A stretch of DNA of 64,000 nt from Halalkalibacter okhensis (GTDB lineage Bacteria; Bacillota; Bacilli; Bacillales; Bacillaceae_D), in the NCBI RefSeq assembly GCF_000787375.1, contig NZ_JRJU01000003.1:124001-188000 (forward strand), written 5' to 3'. Positions 18,513 to 27,327 of this stretch are shown piece after piece (within the stretch, counting starts at the first letter, position 1; each line of letters opens with the position of its first letter). The notes under the pieces are model-generated. The model was not told the origin of the DNA. It did not search any database and saw nothing but the letters and a program-made list of their open reading frames with translations. A program made the position numbers and the translations under genes.

Positions 18513-20037
18513 CATCTTTCCGCTTTTCATCTAACATCCGCGGTTCAGAAGGACGATTTTTCAACAGAACGAGAGGACCCCTAATCATGAGATCTAACCA
18601 CTCTTCAAACTTATATGGGGCAAATGGTGACGTATAATAGCTGCCAAAACTTCTTAACCCGACCAAATGAATATTAATTAAAATATAAACGATAACAATC
18701 CCAAATAAGCCAAACATAGCCGCAGCAACCATTACGCCAAACCGCAATAATCGAAAGGTTATACTGACGTTGTAAGCCGGAATAGCAAAGGAAGCAATCG
18801 CTGTAATGGCTACGATAATGACCATAACTGGACTGACTATCCCCGCTCTTACAGCTGCATCTCCAATCACAAGCCCGCCAACGATGCCAATGGTCTGGCC
18901 AATGGCCCTAGGCAAACGGATTCCAGCTTCCCTTAACAGCTCAAACGTTAATTCCATCAAAAATGCTTCAACAAACCCAGGAAACGGAACCCCTTCACGA
19001 GTTCCAGCAATCGATAAGGCAAAAACGGTAGGAATCATCCCTTGGTGATAGGAAACCATCGCGATATACAACCCTGGCAAAAATACAGCCATAAATGCAG
19101 CGAAATAACGAAGCAAACGAATAAAACTACTAATTTGCCAGCGATCGTAATTGTCTTCAGTTGATTTTAATAAATCGCTAAACGTTATAGGTGCCATTAG
19201 AATAAAAGGAGTACCATCCACTACAATAATCACTTTTCCATTGGTTAGAGCATGAATCGTTTTATCTGGCCTTTCGGTTCGCAATACTTGTGGAAAAGGA
19301 GATAGGACGTTTTCTTCGATATATTGCTCTATTACCCCTGTCTCTGATAGCAGATCAAGGTCAATACAAGAAAGCCGGTAACGAACTTCCTCCACTAGAT
19401 CTTGATTCGTAATTCCCTTTAAATAGACAATGGCAAAGTCCGTTTTCGACCTTCTTCCAAGCTGGCCAAATTGAACCGTTAAATTTGGGTCACGTAACCG
19501 CCTACGGATTAACATTACATTTGTATGAAGAACTTCATTAAATCCATCTCGCGGTCCACGAACAATGACCTCACTTTCAGGCTCTTCTATTCCTCGTTGA
19601 TTAAACTGCCTCGTTTCAAACAAAAGCAATTTATCAACCCCATCGATGACAAGAAGTGTTTCTCCTGAAAGAAGAGCAAGAATCGCTTCATCAATCGTTG
19701 GAACTTCCTTTGCTTCAATAAAAGTGATCACTTCCGTTAACAAGTAATCAACGAATTGTTTCGTTGTGCGCTCTTCATCGATTTTTGCAAAATAGATTAA
19801 TGGCCGGATAATTCGATCTTCAATGCCAGAATCAAAGACTAGACCATCAACAAAGAACAAGCTCGCTTTTACCTTTGATCCAATTTTAAAGTCCCTTTGG
19901 ATAATATCATCACTTTCGCCAACAACATTATGAATGGAGTCAACCATTGACCCAAGATCCTTGGAAAGTCTGATTGGAAATTCATCATCTTTACGTACCT
20001 TCTGTTCATTTAGTTTTCGTAAAAGCCTTCTATACAT
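18508..20037 (-). CDS. Spore germination protein, GerA family A subunit
   Basis: A 509-aa A subunit of a Ger germinant receptor. The N-terminal half is the soluble domain (about 1-280) with LLVIDGVDKLLLFETRQFNQRGIEEPESE and VRGPRDGFNE. The C-terminal half has membrane helices with SIAGTREGVPFPGFVEAFLMEL and a PRAIGQTIGIVGGLVIGDAAVRAGIVSP region, highly typical of GerAA/GerKA. It works in the inner spore membrane with the B and C subunits to trigger germination. Last gene of the minus-strand order D-like, B, C, A. GAGGTG precedes the ATG. Confidence 0.93.
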   Translation of the reverse strand: MYRRLLRKLNEQKVRKDDEFPIRLSKDLGSMVDSIHNVVGESDDIIQRDFKIGSKVKASLFFVDGLVFDSGIEDRIIRPLIYFAKIDEERTTKQFVDYLLTEVITFIEAKEVPTIDEAILALLSGETLLVIDGVDKLLLFETRQFNQRGIEEPESEVIVRGPRDGFNEVLHTNVMLIRRRLRDPNLTVQFGQLGRRSKTDFAIVYLKGITNQDLVEEVRYRLSCIDLDLLSETGVIEQYIEENVLSPFPQVLRTERPDKTIHALTNGKVIIVVDGTPFILMAPITFSDLLKSTEDNYDRWQISSFIRLLRYFAAFMAVFLPGLYIAMVSYHQGMIPTVFALSIAGTREGVPFPGFVEAFLMELTFELLREAGIRLPRAIGQTIGIVGGLVIGDAAVRAGIVSPVMVIIVAITAIASFAIPAYNVSITFRLLRFGVMVAAAMFGLFGIVIVYILINIHLVGLRSFGSYYTSPFAPYKFEEWLDLMIRGPLVLLKNRPSEPRMLDEKRKDV

Positions 20038-20046
20038 ATACTCACC

Positions 20047-21267
20047 TCAATTCTTCTGTAACTCTTCTTGTGTCATATGGTGACGTATTTTCACTTTTAC
20101 ATCTATCTCAATCTCTGCATCACGGAAAACTCCATCCTCACCGTCCCAATTTTCTTTTACTTTTTCCCAATAAGAAAAGTTATGGATTCTAACCTCATCA
20201 TGAAATCCGAAAATATCTGTAAAAAATTCCGTTTGCATTTTTTCAATTATTTTCTCTGCCTGACGTTTAATTTCTTCCTCAACAGCTTTCTCTAGTTTTA
20301 CTAACGTATCAGCAGAGTTCAACTCTAACTCCGTAATCCAATCTTCCCCAAAGAACCCTTCAGCTTTAATCGTAATTCGAAAGACATCTTTTCCATTTTC
20401 ATGTTGATAATCTATTTCTGCATCCGAAAAGTCGTTTTCATAAGCAAATGGAATTTCATTCGGTCCATAAAATGCCTCTAGAACTTCATTCTCTACATTT
20501 CCAATGAGCCAGTTATACCCTTGAATATCATATACGCCAAGCCAACCTAGCATTAAATTATCTGGTCCCCTAAAAACAGCTGCACCAGCCATTTTGAATT
20601 CATTTTTTGTCTTTATAATCCTCGGAATAATATAGCTATTTTGATCAATTACATTATTGATTAACTCGCCTACTTCCATTGGTTTGGGAATACTGTGGCT
20701 TCTTGATTCATTCTCACTAATCATGTCAATTGATAAGGCAGGCATCATCTCTAAAGGCATTTTTCTCTCAAGAATTTCATACCCATTGCCTTCAGATATT
20801 AAGACGATCTTATCTCTCCTCATTTCATGATCACGAGCAAAAAAGTCGACTAGTTCCTTTATAATCCCTTTGCGAGCTAATTTTTCATTTATAATAAGTA
20901 CCTTTAAATGTTCCGTGTTCATCGTTCTACTTCTTCTTGTTGTAAAGTTTCGGTTTGCTTTAATAATGGTCATCGCAACAGAACGAATGTTAAAAAATGG
21001 TCCTTCTGCTTGCCCCCCAGCCTCTTCTCCCCCTGCTTCTATTTGTCCAGGGATGACAACCTGATAGTTCAGTTGAATCATTTCTTTAGGCAATGGCCTA
21101 CCCGTTTCTTGCAAATACGTTTCTTTAATTTCTTCATCATCGTCTACTGGGTCTAATGCAACAGCAAGAGCAAAGCCAATTTCCTCAATCTCATTTAAAT
21201 CCCAACACCCTGTTAAAAGGAATACACACATTAACATCAAAAACACTCGTTTGAATTTCAATATCAT
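20047..21267 (-). CDS. Spore germination lipoprotein, GerC family
   Basis: 406-aa C subunit of the germinant receptor. The signal peptide ends in the lipobox LLTGCWDLNEIEEI, typical of GerAC/GerKC, followed by the RSVAMTIIKANRNFTTRRSRTMNTEHLKVLIINE region of the family. It is anchored by lipid at the outer face of the inner spore membrane. Its ATG overlaps the stop of the B-subunit gene (ATGA), implying translational coupling. Confidence 0.93.
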   Translation of the reverse strand: MILKFKRVFLMLMCVFLLTGCWDLNEIEEIGFALAVALDPVDDDEEIKETYLQETGRPLPKEMIQLNYQVVIPGQIEAGGEEAGGQAEGPFFNIRSVAMTIIKANRNFTTRRSRTMNTEHLKVLIINEKLARKGIIKELVDFFARDHEMRRDKIVLISEGNGYEILERKMPLEMMPALSIDMISENESRSHSIPKPMEVGELINNVIDQNSYIIPRIIKTKNEFKMAGAAVFRGPDNLMLGWLGVYDIQGYNWLIGNVENEVLEAFYGPNEIPFAYENDFSDAEIDYQHENGKDVFRITIKAEGFFGEDWITELELNSADTLVKLEKAVEEEIKRQAEKIIEKMQTEFFTDIFGFHDEVRIHNFSYWEKVKENWDGEDGVFRDAEIEIDVKVKIRHHMTQEELQKN

Positions 21268-22406
21268 TTAGCTATCTCCTTGCCACGCTGTTGGCTCTTT
21301 TTCCCCACCTTCTGTAACCACACTTTCAAATACCCAATCATAAGTGAAAGAACAATAAGTGAGGCCCCTGCATAACTGACCCAATCGCCCATGGTAAAAA
21401 CCTCTTGATTTGAGTTTGGTATAAACGCCGTGATATAGGTTAAAAACATAACGGCAGCCAATACCCATGTTTCTTTCTTTACATTAAAAAGCTCTTTTTT
21501 AATGATTTGAACAGCCAAAATTTGAATAATTGTCATCGTATTAAATATCGCCATAATCCAAATGACTATCATGATAGGCTCAAACCGCTCAATTAATCCC
21601 TCCACAATTTCAACTTCTTTTGCTAACGCAACGGTAGGAAACACCGTATTCATTGCCCCAGTTACAGACAAAGTCATATAAGAGACTAAAACAATCATCA
21701 CATACAAAAGGGTGACAAAAAAAATGCCGATGTTTAATGGCAATGCACGTAAATTACTTGTTTTCGTATAAGCAAGCCAAAAAAAGAGCAATTCAATCCC
21801 TAAATACGAAAACATCGTTGGCTCTAGGGAAGGAACTAATGACATCACACCTTTTGGCAGTACCGGGCGAATTTCAGTGAATGACATATTCTCTAAATTG
21901 AAAATCATCAAGATAAAATAGACAAAGAGGATAAATGGAACAAACATTAGATTCAAGTGGACAATACCTTGTACTCCTTTTGTCACTGCGTATGTTGTCG
22001 TTAACAAAATAATAGCGATGGTGATTTCTGGAGGGGTTCGATCAAGTAAGTACATCCTGACAATAATCGTAAGCACTCGTGCTTCATAAGCTAAATAAGG
22101 AATGAAATAAAGAACAAACATTAACCCTAAAAGCTTGGCGACTACTTTGCCTACCCTCTTGTCCCCGATAAATTCGAGGAGATTCTGGCCTGGAAATTGT
22201 TTTTGAAGGTTGACAATTAAATACACAAGCCCCATCACCAGAAAGCCGCTCACAAGAACGGAAATCCACCCATCACCGGTATCTAAGGTTTCCGCTAATG
22301 TGCGAGGTAGAGTTAACACGCCAATTGCTAATAACATGGCAATAAGCGTAACCGACATCTCTACTGGAGAAATTCGATAATAGTCTTGATTGTTCACTCT
22401 TTTCAC
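21264..22406 (-). CDS. Spore germination permease-like protein, GerB family
   Basis: 380 aa with about ten membrane helices, an amino acid-polyamine-organocation-type protein forming the B subunit of a germinant receptor. The N-terminal ISPVEMSVTLIAMLLAIGVLTLPRTLAE is the typical family opening. B subunits bind small germinants, but the ligand cannot be read here. It precedes the C and A genes with an ATGA overlap to C. Confidence 0.93.
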   Translation of the reverse strand: MKRVNNQDYYRISPVEMSVTLIAMLLAIGVLTLPRTLAETLDTGDGWISVLVSGFLVMGLVYLIVNLQKQFPGQNLLEFIGDKRVGKVVAKLLGLMFVLYFIPYLAYEARVLTIIVRMYLLDRTPPEITIAIILLTTTYAVTKGVQGIVHLNLMFVPFILFVYFILMIFNLENMSFTEIRPVLPKGVMSLVPSLEPTMFSYLGIELLFFWLAYTKTSNLRALPLNIGIFFVTLLYVMIVLVSYMTLSVTGAMNTVFPTVALAKEVEIVEGLIERFEPIMIVIWIMAIFNTMTIIQILAVQIIKKELFNVKKETWVLAAVMFLTYITAFIPNSNQEVFTMGDWVSYAGASLIVLSLMIGYLKVWLQKVGKKSQQRGKEIAK

Positions 22407-22415
22407 CCCTCTCTT

Positions 22416-22622
22416 CTATTTTTGATTTTCATTCCTCTGCTTTTGCAAAATTTGCCGCCTTTGTTGCTGGTTTTCTTCTTTCATCCAAGGAAGTTTTAAT
22501 AGTTCGTTTATCTTTGAAATGATATAGTGAAAAACGACAATAAACAAAGACGTTCCTACAGCTGTCCAAAATACGCCTCTTTGTGGCAAAAAACCGAAAA
22601 ATCGATCTAATATTTCTTCCAT
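22416..22622 (-). CDS. Small membrane protein heading the ger operon, possible D subunit
   Basis: 68-72 aa. MEEILDRFFGFLPQRG is followed by a hydrophobic stretch to about residue 40, then a strongly polar, Gln/Arg-rich tail. It lies 9 bp upstream of the B-subunit gene on the same strand. Small membrane D subunits accompany several ger operons; this one has only one clear membrane helix where D subunits usually have two, so the assignment is tentative. GGGTGAT sits near the ATG at 22622; the in-frame ATG at 22634 lacks a site. Confidence 0.6.
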   Translation of the reverse strand: MEEILDRFFGFLPQRGVFWTAVGTSLFIVVFHYIISKINELLKLPWMKEENQQQRRQILQKQRNENQK

Positions 22623-22708
22623 ATCATCACCCATATTTTAGTGAACTTGGTTTTTTTAGCTTTTGCGTTCTTTTTTAAAATTATGTTTCATTTTTATAGA
22701 AACAAAAA

Positions 22709-22746
22709 AGAGAAGAAGAACCTCACTTTTCGGTTCCTGCTTCTCT
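22709..22746 (-). terminator. Intrinsic terminator of the cyd operon
   Basis: On the minus strand the stem begins AGAGAAGCAGGAACC, closes with GGTTCTTCTTCTCT and continues into TTTTTTG. It follows the cydC stop by about 7 bp. Confidence 0.85.
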
Positions 22747-22752
22747 TTCAAT

Positions 22753-24480
22753 CTATTGCAATATGCTGTCTTCAATTTGCTTAAGTTGGTAAAAATATCC
22801 TTTGGACCTCATCAGCTTAGAGTAGCTTCCGACTTCAACGAGCCTTCCTTGATCTATCACAATGATTTGGTCCATCTTCTCTAATCCAACAAATCGATGG
22901 CTAACGAGTATCACTGTATCCTCTTTTGCTTGATTAAAAAATAGGTCGTACAAGCATTGTTCTGTTGAAGAGTCTAAGGAAGAGGTCGGTTCGTCAAGAA
23001 GCCATAATTGACCCTTCTTTGCTAAAGCACGAGCCATGGCCAATCGCTGTTTTTCACCACCAGAAAGGTTTTGACCTTTCTCTAGAACTAGATCATTTAG
23101 TTTCAAATAAGGTAATTGCACATCTATTAATAATTGTTGCAGTTGATCTTCCGTCAAATTCGGATCCGACAATAATAAATTGTCTTTAACTGTACCATAG
23201 AAAAAATGATTTTCCTGCAAAATGACCTTAGCTTTCTCCCAGAGCATCTCTTGATCGAGTTGCTTTAGTGGAGTCGTACCAAAGAAAATCTCTCCCTTTG
23301 CCTCATATTGCTTAAGAATCAGCTTCAATAAGGTTGATTTTCCCGAACCACTTGGCCCTACAATCGCTGTTTTTGAACCTGCAGGAAAACTTACAGATAT
23401 GTCTGATAACGTGTTACGACTGTCTCCAACAAATGCAAAGCTTATATCTTTTAGGTGAACAGAAGGGGCTTTACCTTCGTTTAGGTTTAGGTCTTGATCT
23501 TGCTTAACCAATCGTGCTTGAGTTAGTTGTTTATTATCAGCTACTGAATACAACCTGCTAGCCGCCCTTTCACTTTCTTCATAATGAATCGGAAATAGCG
23601 CCATAGGGACCAACTGTTCAAAAACAATGAAGCTAATCATCACTAGCATAGCTAGAAAAAGTCCATTCAACTCTCCACTTGCTACTAAAAATGCTCCAAC
23701 AGCAAGAACGAGCCAAGAGACAAGCAACGAAACCGCCATATTAATCGATTGATAAGATATTGACTGAATCCCCGCTTGTTCTTGCTCTTTAATATAACGG
23801 TTTGAAGACGAAACAAGATCCTGCTCTTTCTCTTTTCGTTTTTGATGGATCGTTAACTCCCTGAAGCCATAAAACCATTCTGCTACATCAATAGATAATC
23901 GTGACCGTTCCTCCAGAATTTGGCTACTTGCTTTTTTTTGTCTTTTTGAAAACCAAGCTGGAATAATGACTGCCGTTAACAGAAGGCCAACAAGTAAACA
24001 AAGAACAATGGCCATTGAATAAAAAGAGACGAAGATCATCGTACTTAAGAACACTAATGCCATTACAATTGGTGGATATAAAACCCTCAAGAAAAAATTT
24101 TGAAGACTTTCAACATCTCCTACTATACGAGAAAGCAGATCCCCACTACGATGCTTCTGAAACAGAGCAGGGCCTATCTGCTCTATTTTTTCATAAAAAT
24201 ATACACGCAAATTACTTAACATCGTAAATGTTGCTCTGTGCGAATAATAACGTTCAGCGTAGCGACTGAGAGCACGAATGAAACTTCCAATTTTCACAAC
24301 TGCAACCATTGCGATAAGGACATATAACGGGGGCTCAAGAGCCGCTTGGGAGATTAAGTATCCGTTCGCTGCAAATAACCCCACCGCTGTAATCCCTGCT
24401 AAAAAGCCAAAGAATATCGATCGTACGACGTCTTTTTTGTCCTGGATCATCTGTTTAACGATATGGGTAAGCTCACTCAT
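22753..24480 (-). CDS. cydC: ABC exporter subunit CydC
   Basis: 575-aa half-transporter: six membrane helices then an ATPase domain. Walker A is GPSGSGKSTLLK near residue 380, the signature NLSGGEKQRLAMARAL, and Walker B WLLDEPTSSLD. CydDC exports cysteine/glutathione or reductant (and has been linked to haem) and is needed to assemble cytochrome bd. It overlaps cydD by ATGA and ends the cydA-B-S-D-C operon. Confidence 0.9.
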   Translation of the reverse strand: MSELTHIVKQMIQDKKDVVRSIFFGFLAGITAVGLFAANGYLISQAALEPPLYVLIAMVAVVKIGSFIRALSRYAERYYSHRATFTMLSNLRVYFYEKIEQIGPALFQKHRSGDLLSRIVGDVESLQNFFLRVLYPPIVMALVFLSTMIFVSFYSMAIVLCLLVGLLLTAVIIPAWFSKRQKKASSQILEERSRLSIDVAEWFYGFRELTIHQKRKEKEQDLVSSSNRYIKEQEQAGIQSISYQSINMAVSLLVSWLVLAVGAFLVASGELNGLFLAMLVMISFIVFEQLVPMALFPIHYEESERAASRLYSVADNKQLTQARLVKQDQDLNLNEGKAPSVHLKDISFAFVGDSRNTLSDISVSFPAGSKTAIVGPSGSGKSTLLKLILKQYEAKGEIFFGTTPLKQLDQEMLWEKAKVILQENHFFYGTVKDNLLLSDPNLTEDQLQQLLIDVQLPYLKLNDLVLEKGQNLSGGEKQRLAMARALAKKGQLWLLDEPTSSLDSSTEQCLYDLFFNQAKEDTVILVSHRFVGLEKMDQIIVIDQGRLVEVGSYSKLMRSKGYFYQLKQIEDSILQ

Positions 24481-26195
24481 TGCCGCTCCTCCTTGCCTTG
24501 TAGATTAAACAAGGTGCGATAATACTCTGATGTTGCCAATAGTTCATTATGTGTTCCTTCCCCTACCAGCTTTCCTTGATCAAGCAACAAAATATGATCT
24601 GCGCCCTTAATCGTCTGTACACGGTGTGCAACCGTAATAACGAGCGACGTCTTTGTCAACTTCTGAATGGATTCATGAAGGTATTGCTCTGTCTTTAAGT
24701 CTAATCCGGTCGTCGGTTCATCGAACAGAACAACCGAGGGTTTCTTCAAAAAGGCACGAGCAAGTGCAACTCTTTGCTTCTCGCCTCCCGAAAGTCCTCT
24801 ACCCCCTTCACCTATGGTCGTATTGTCTCCGTTAGGCAAGGTGGCGATTAACTCTGTCAGTCCAGCTTGATTTGATGCTTTTTCGATTTCCTCTTTTGTT
24901 GCTGAAACACCAAGAGAAATGTTTTCTGCAATCGTTCCTGTAAATAAATAAGGATGTTGTGTAATATAACCAATTTGTGAGAACCAATCTTGCTCTTTGT
25001 ATTCGTAGAGTTTAGACTCATTGACCATCACATCACCGCTTGTCGGCTGAAGTAGACCAGCTATGACGTTTAATAATGTGGTCTTTCCTGATCCACTCTT
25101 ACCAACAATCGCCACTTGACCGATTGCAGGAAGGTCACTTTGTATGCCTAAAAGCCGAAAATCACTTGATTCATAGAAATATTCTAGATTGTTCAGCTTG
25201 ACCGCAACGGGCTTTACTAATGTACGAGTCCCCCACTGTTGTCCCTTCACTTCCTGTTTTAGTTCCTTTTCAATCTTTTCTGCAGCACCTGAACTGCTGC
25301 GCCCAGAATGAAAAGCACTACCTAGCTCTTTCAATGAATTAAAAAACTCAGGTACTAATAACAAAATAAAAAAAGCTGTAAAAAAGGTGATTTCATTAAA
25401 AACAACGAGACGTAAGCCCAGCTCTAGTGCAACAAGCCCGATGCTTAACATCGAAATAAACTCAAGCATTAACGACGATGTGAAGGCCACCTTTAAAATT
25501 CCCATTGTCGTATCACGAAAGTTCTCACTACTTTTTTGGATCGTGTCTTTGAAGTGCTTAGATCGCCCATATAATTTTAGGCTTTCAAGACCTTGAATCG
25601 TATCAAGGAACCGTCCAGAAAAAGCTTTTAAACTATCTAATTTTTCTTCTGACTTTCGCTGTGTCATGTTACCGACAATAGCCATAAACATCGGAATAAA
25701 TGGAGCTGTCAGCAAAATAATTAAGCCTGAATATACATGTTGACTAAAAACGACTAGTAAGATCATAAGTGGGACAACCGTTGTGATGATCCTCTGCGGC
25801 ACATATTTACTAAAGAAACTATCTAATTCATCAACCGCATCCAACATCACACTCATCTTTGAGCCAACCTGTCCTTTCGCAGATGCCAAAAGAGAGTGAT
25901 TTCCATATGCATCTAATAATCGCTCTCTATATTTCGCTTTCACCCTTGCGGCCATTTTCACACCAAGCTTGCCACTTAAATAGGATAAAGATGCCCTAAG
26001 AATTAGGACACCTAATAGCACAAATAACAGCGGTACAATTTGATCAAACGTTTGTTTATTTAAAAATAAATCATCAACGATCGTAACGATTAAATACGCT
26101 TGTGAGATCACAACGATGCCAAGAACCATGGCAATCACATATAAAGCGTAATACCGGCCTCTTTCAAGAGATGCTAGCTTCTGAAGTGACTTCAT
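24477..26195 (-). CDS. cydD: ABC exporter subunit CydD
   Basis: 572-aa ABC half-transporter. Membrane part at about 1-310, then ATPase with Walker A GKSGSGKTTLLN, signature GLSGGEKQRVALARAF and Walker B VVLFDEPTTGLD. It pairs with CydC for cytochrome bd maturation. The start lies just after cydS, and the stop overlaps the cydC start. Context with cydAB makes this the CydD partner and not a generic exporter. Confidence 0.9.
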   Translation of the reverse strand: MKSLQKLASLERGRYYALYVIAMVLGIVVISQAYLIVTIVDDLFLNKQTFDQIVPLLFVLLGVLILRASLSYLSGKLGVKMAARVKAKYRERLLDAYGNHSLLASAKGQVGSKMSVMLDAVDELDSFFSKYVPQRIITTVVPLMILLVVFSQHVYSGLIILLTAPFIPMFMAIVGNMTQRKSEEKLDSLKAFSGRFLDTIQGLESLKLYGRSKHFKDTIQKSSENFRDTTMGILKVAFTSSLMLEFISMLSIGLVALELGLRLVVFNEITFFTAFFILLLVPEFFNSLKELGSAFHSGRSSSGAAEKIEKELKQEVKGQQWGTRTLVKPVAVKLNNLEYFYESSDFRLLGIQSDLPAIGQVAIVGKSGSGKTTLLNVIAGLLQPTSGDVMVNESKLYEYKEQDWFSQIGYITQHPYLFTGTIAENISLGVSATKEEIEKASNQAGLTELIATLPNGDNTTIGEGGRGLSGGEKQRVALARAFLKKPSVVLFDEPTTGLDLKTEQYLHESIQKLTKTSLVITVAHRVQTIKGADHILLLDQGKLVGEGTHNELLATSEYYRTLFNLQGKEERQ

Positions 26196-26198
26196 CGG

Positions 26199-26300
26199 TT
26201 ATTCCTCATACTTCGTGCTTTTCGTTGCTACGAAAAAGGAAATAACCATGGCCAGCACGACAATAAGCAGCGGTGCATAGAACAACAAAAAGTTGTGCAT
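26199..26300 (-). CDS. cydS: Cytochrome bd oxidase small subunit CydS
   Basis: A 33-residue membrane peptide encoded between cydB and cydD: MHNFLLFYAPLLIVVLAMVI, then SFFVATKSTKYEE. One membrane helix with a short charged tail. Length, single helix, the FLxxYAPLLIVVL pattern and position match the CydS subunit found in the Geobacillus bd oxidase structure. GGAGG precedes the ATG at a good spacing. The stop is 4 bp before the cydD start. Such genes are often missed because of size. Confidence 0.85.
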   Translation of the reverse strand: MHNFLLFYAPLLIVVLAMVISFFVATKSTKYEE

Positions 26301-26313
26301 TTTTACTTCCTCC

Positions 26314-27327
26314 TTATTTGCCACTTTGAATATATGGCTTATTCATAATAAACAATTTAAACACTAGATAGAGAGACGGAATTAATAGCATCAAACCTAA
26401 AATAAATACGGTAATGAGCGCATAGGCCATCGTTTCATTCGTAAAGCTATCATAGATCGTTAAGTGTGGATATAGTAAATACGGATACCTTGATACGCCA
26501 TAAGCATAAAAAGCTAATGCAAACTGAAGCACAACAAAAAGAAAGGACCAGCCATAGTTTCTCGTTTTTAACAGCCATAAGCTGAGCAAGAAACAAATAA
26601 ACGATAAGGCAAACAGCCACCAAAGCGATAGAAGTCCTTCAAAGTGAGCTGGATTGTGCCATTTCATCTCAATAATAATCCCTAAAGCTGTCACAATCGT
26701 AGGGAAGCTCCAAATCCATGTATATTTCTTAAAAAGTTTCAAAGCCTTTTTATCTTGAGCAACAGACGAGTAGTAAGCTAGGAAACTAGCTGAAATAAAT
26801 AAGACACTCACAAGACTCAGCACAACGATCGACCAAGCAAAAGGACTCGTAAATAAAGCCGTATAGTCTAATTCAATTCGTCCGGTTGCTGTCTCACGAA
26901 TAAATCCCCCTTGTGAAACAATTAGTGCTGTTGAAAGAGATGCCGGGATCAAGACACCGGTCACTCCGTACATAAGGGTGTAACCGACATGTCCTTTTGT
27001 CCCATATGTTCCAAATGCATAATAACTTCCGCGCAGTGCAAGCAAAATGATCGATATGCTAATCGGAATTAACAGCACTGTTCCAAAGTAATAAGCCGTC
27101 TGCGGGAAAAACCCAATCATTCCAACAAAAAAGAATACTAGAAATACATTCGTAATTTCCCAAACAGGCGATAAATAGCGCTGAATTACGGTATTAACAA
27201 TATGGTGCTTTCCTGTAACGATCGTCGATGCATTAAAGAATCCGGCACCGAAATCAATCGATGCTACGATGACATAGCCAAATAGGAACAACCATAATAC
27301 TGATATTCCTATCACCTCAATTGTCAT
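26314..27327 (-). CDS. cydB: Cytochrome bd ubiquinol oxidase subunit II
   Basis: 337-aa integral membrane subunit with about eight helices. The opening WLFLFGYVIVASIDFGAGFF is the CydB signature. It pairs with CydA to reduce oxygen to water at low oxygen. The ATG overlaps the cydA stop (ATGA), and cydS follows 13 bp downstream. Confidence 0.92.
   Translation of the reverse strand: MTIEVIGISVLWLFLFGYVIVASIDFGAGFFNASTIVTGKHHIVNTVIQRYLSPVWEITNVFLVFFFVGMIGFFPQTAYYFGTVLLIPISISIILLALRGSYYAFGTYGTKGHVGYTLMYGVTGVLIPASLSTALIVSQGGFIRETATGRIELDYTALFTSPFAWSIVVLSLVSVLFISASFLAYYSSVAQDKKALKLFKKYTWIWSFPTIVTALGIIIEMKWHNPAHFEGLLSLWWLFALSFICFLLSLWLLKTRNYGWSFLFVVLQFALAFYAYGVSRYPYLLYPHLTIYDSFTNETMAYALITVFILGLMLLIPSLYLVFKLFIMNKPYIQSGK

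Noticed and set aside
26046-26066. AAACGTTTGTTTATTT-like sequence in cydD, resembling the repeat at 18466
   Set aside because: It lies inside coding sequence and has no inverted partner, so I take it as chance similarity.
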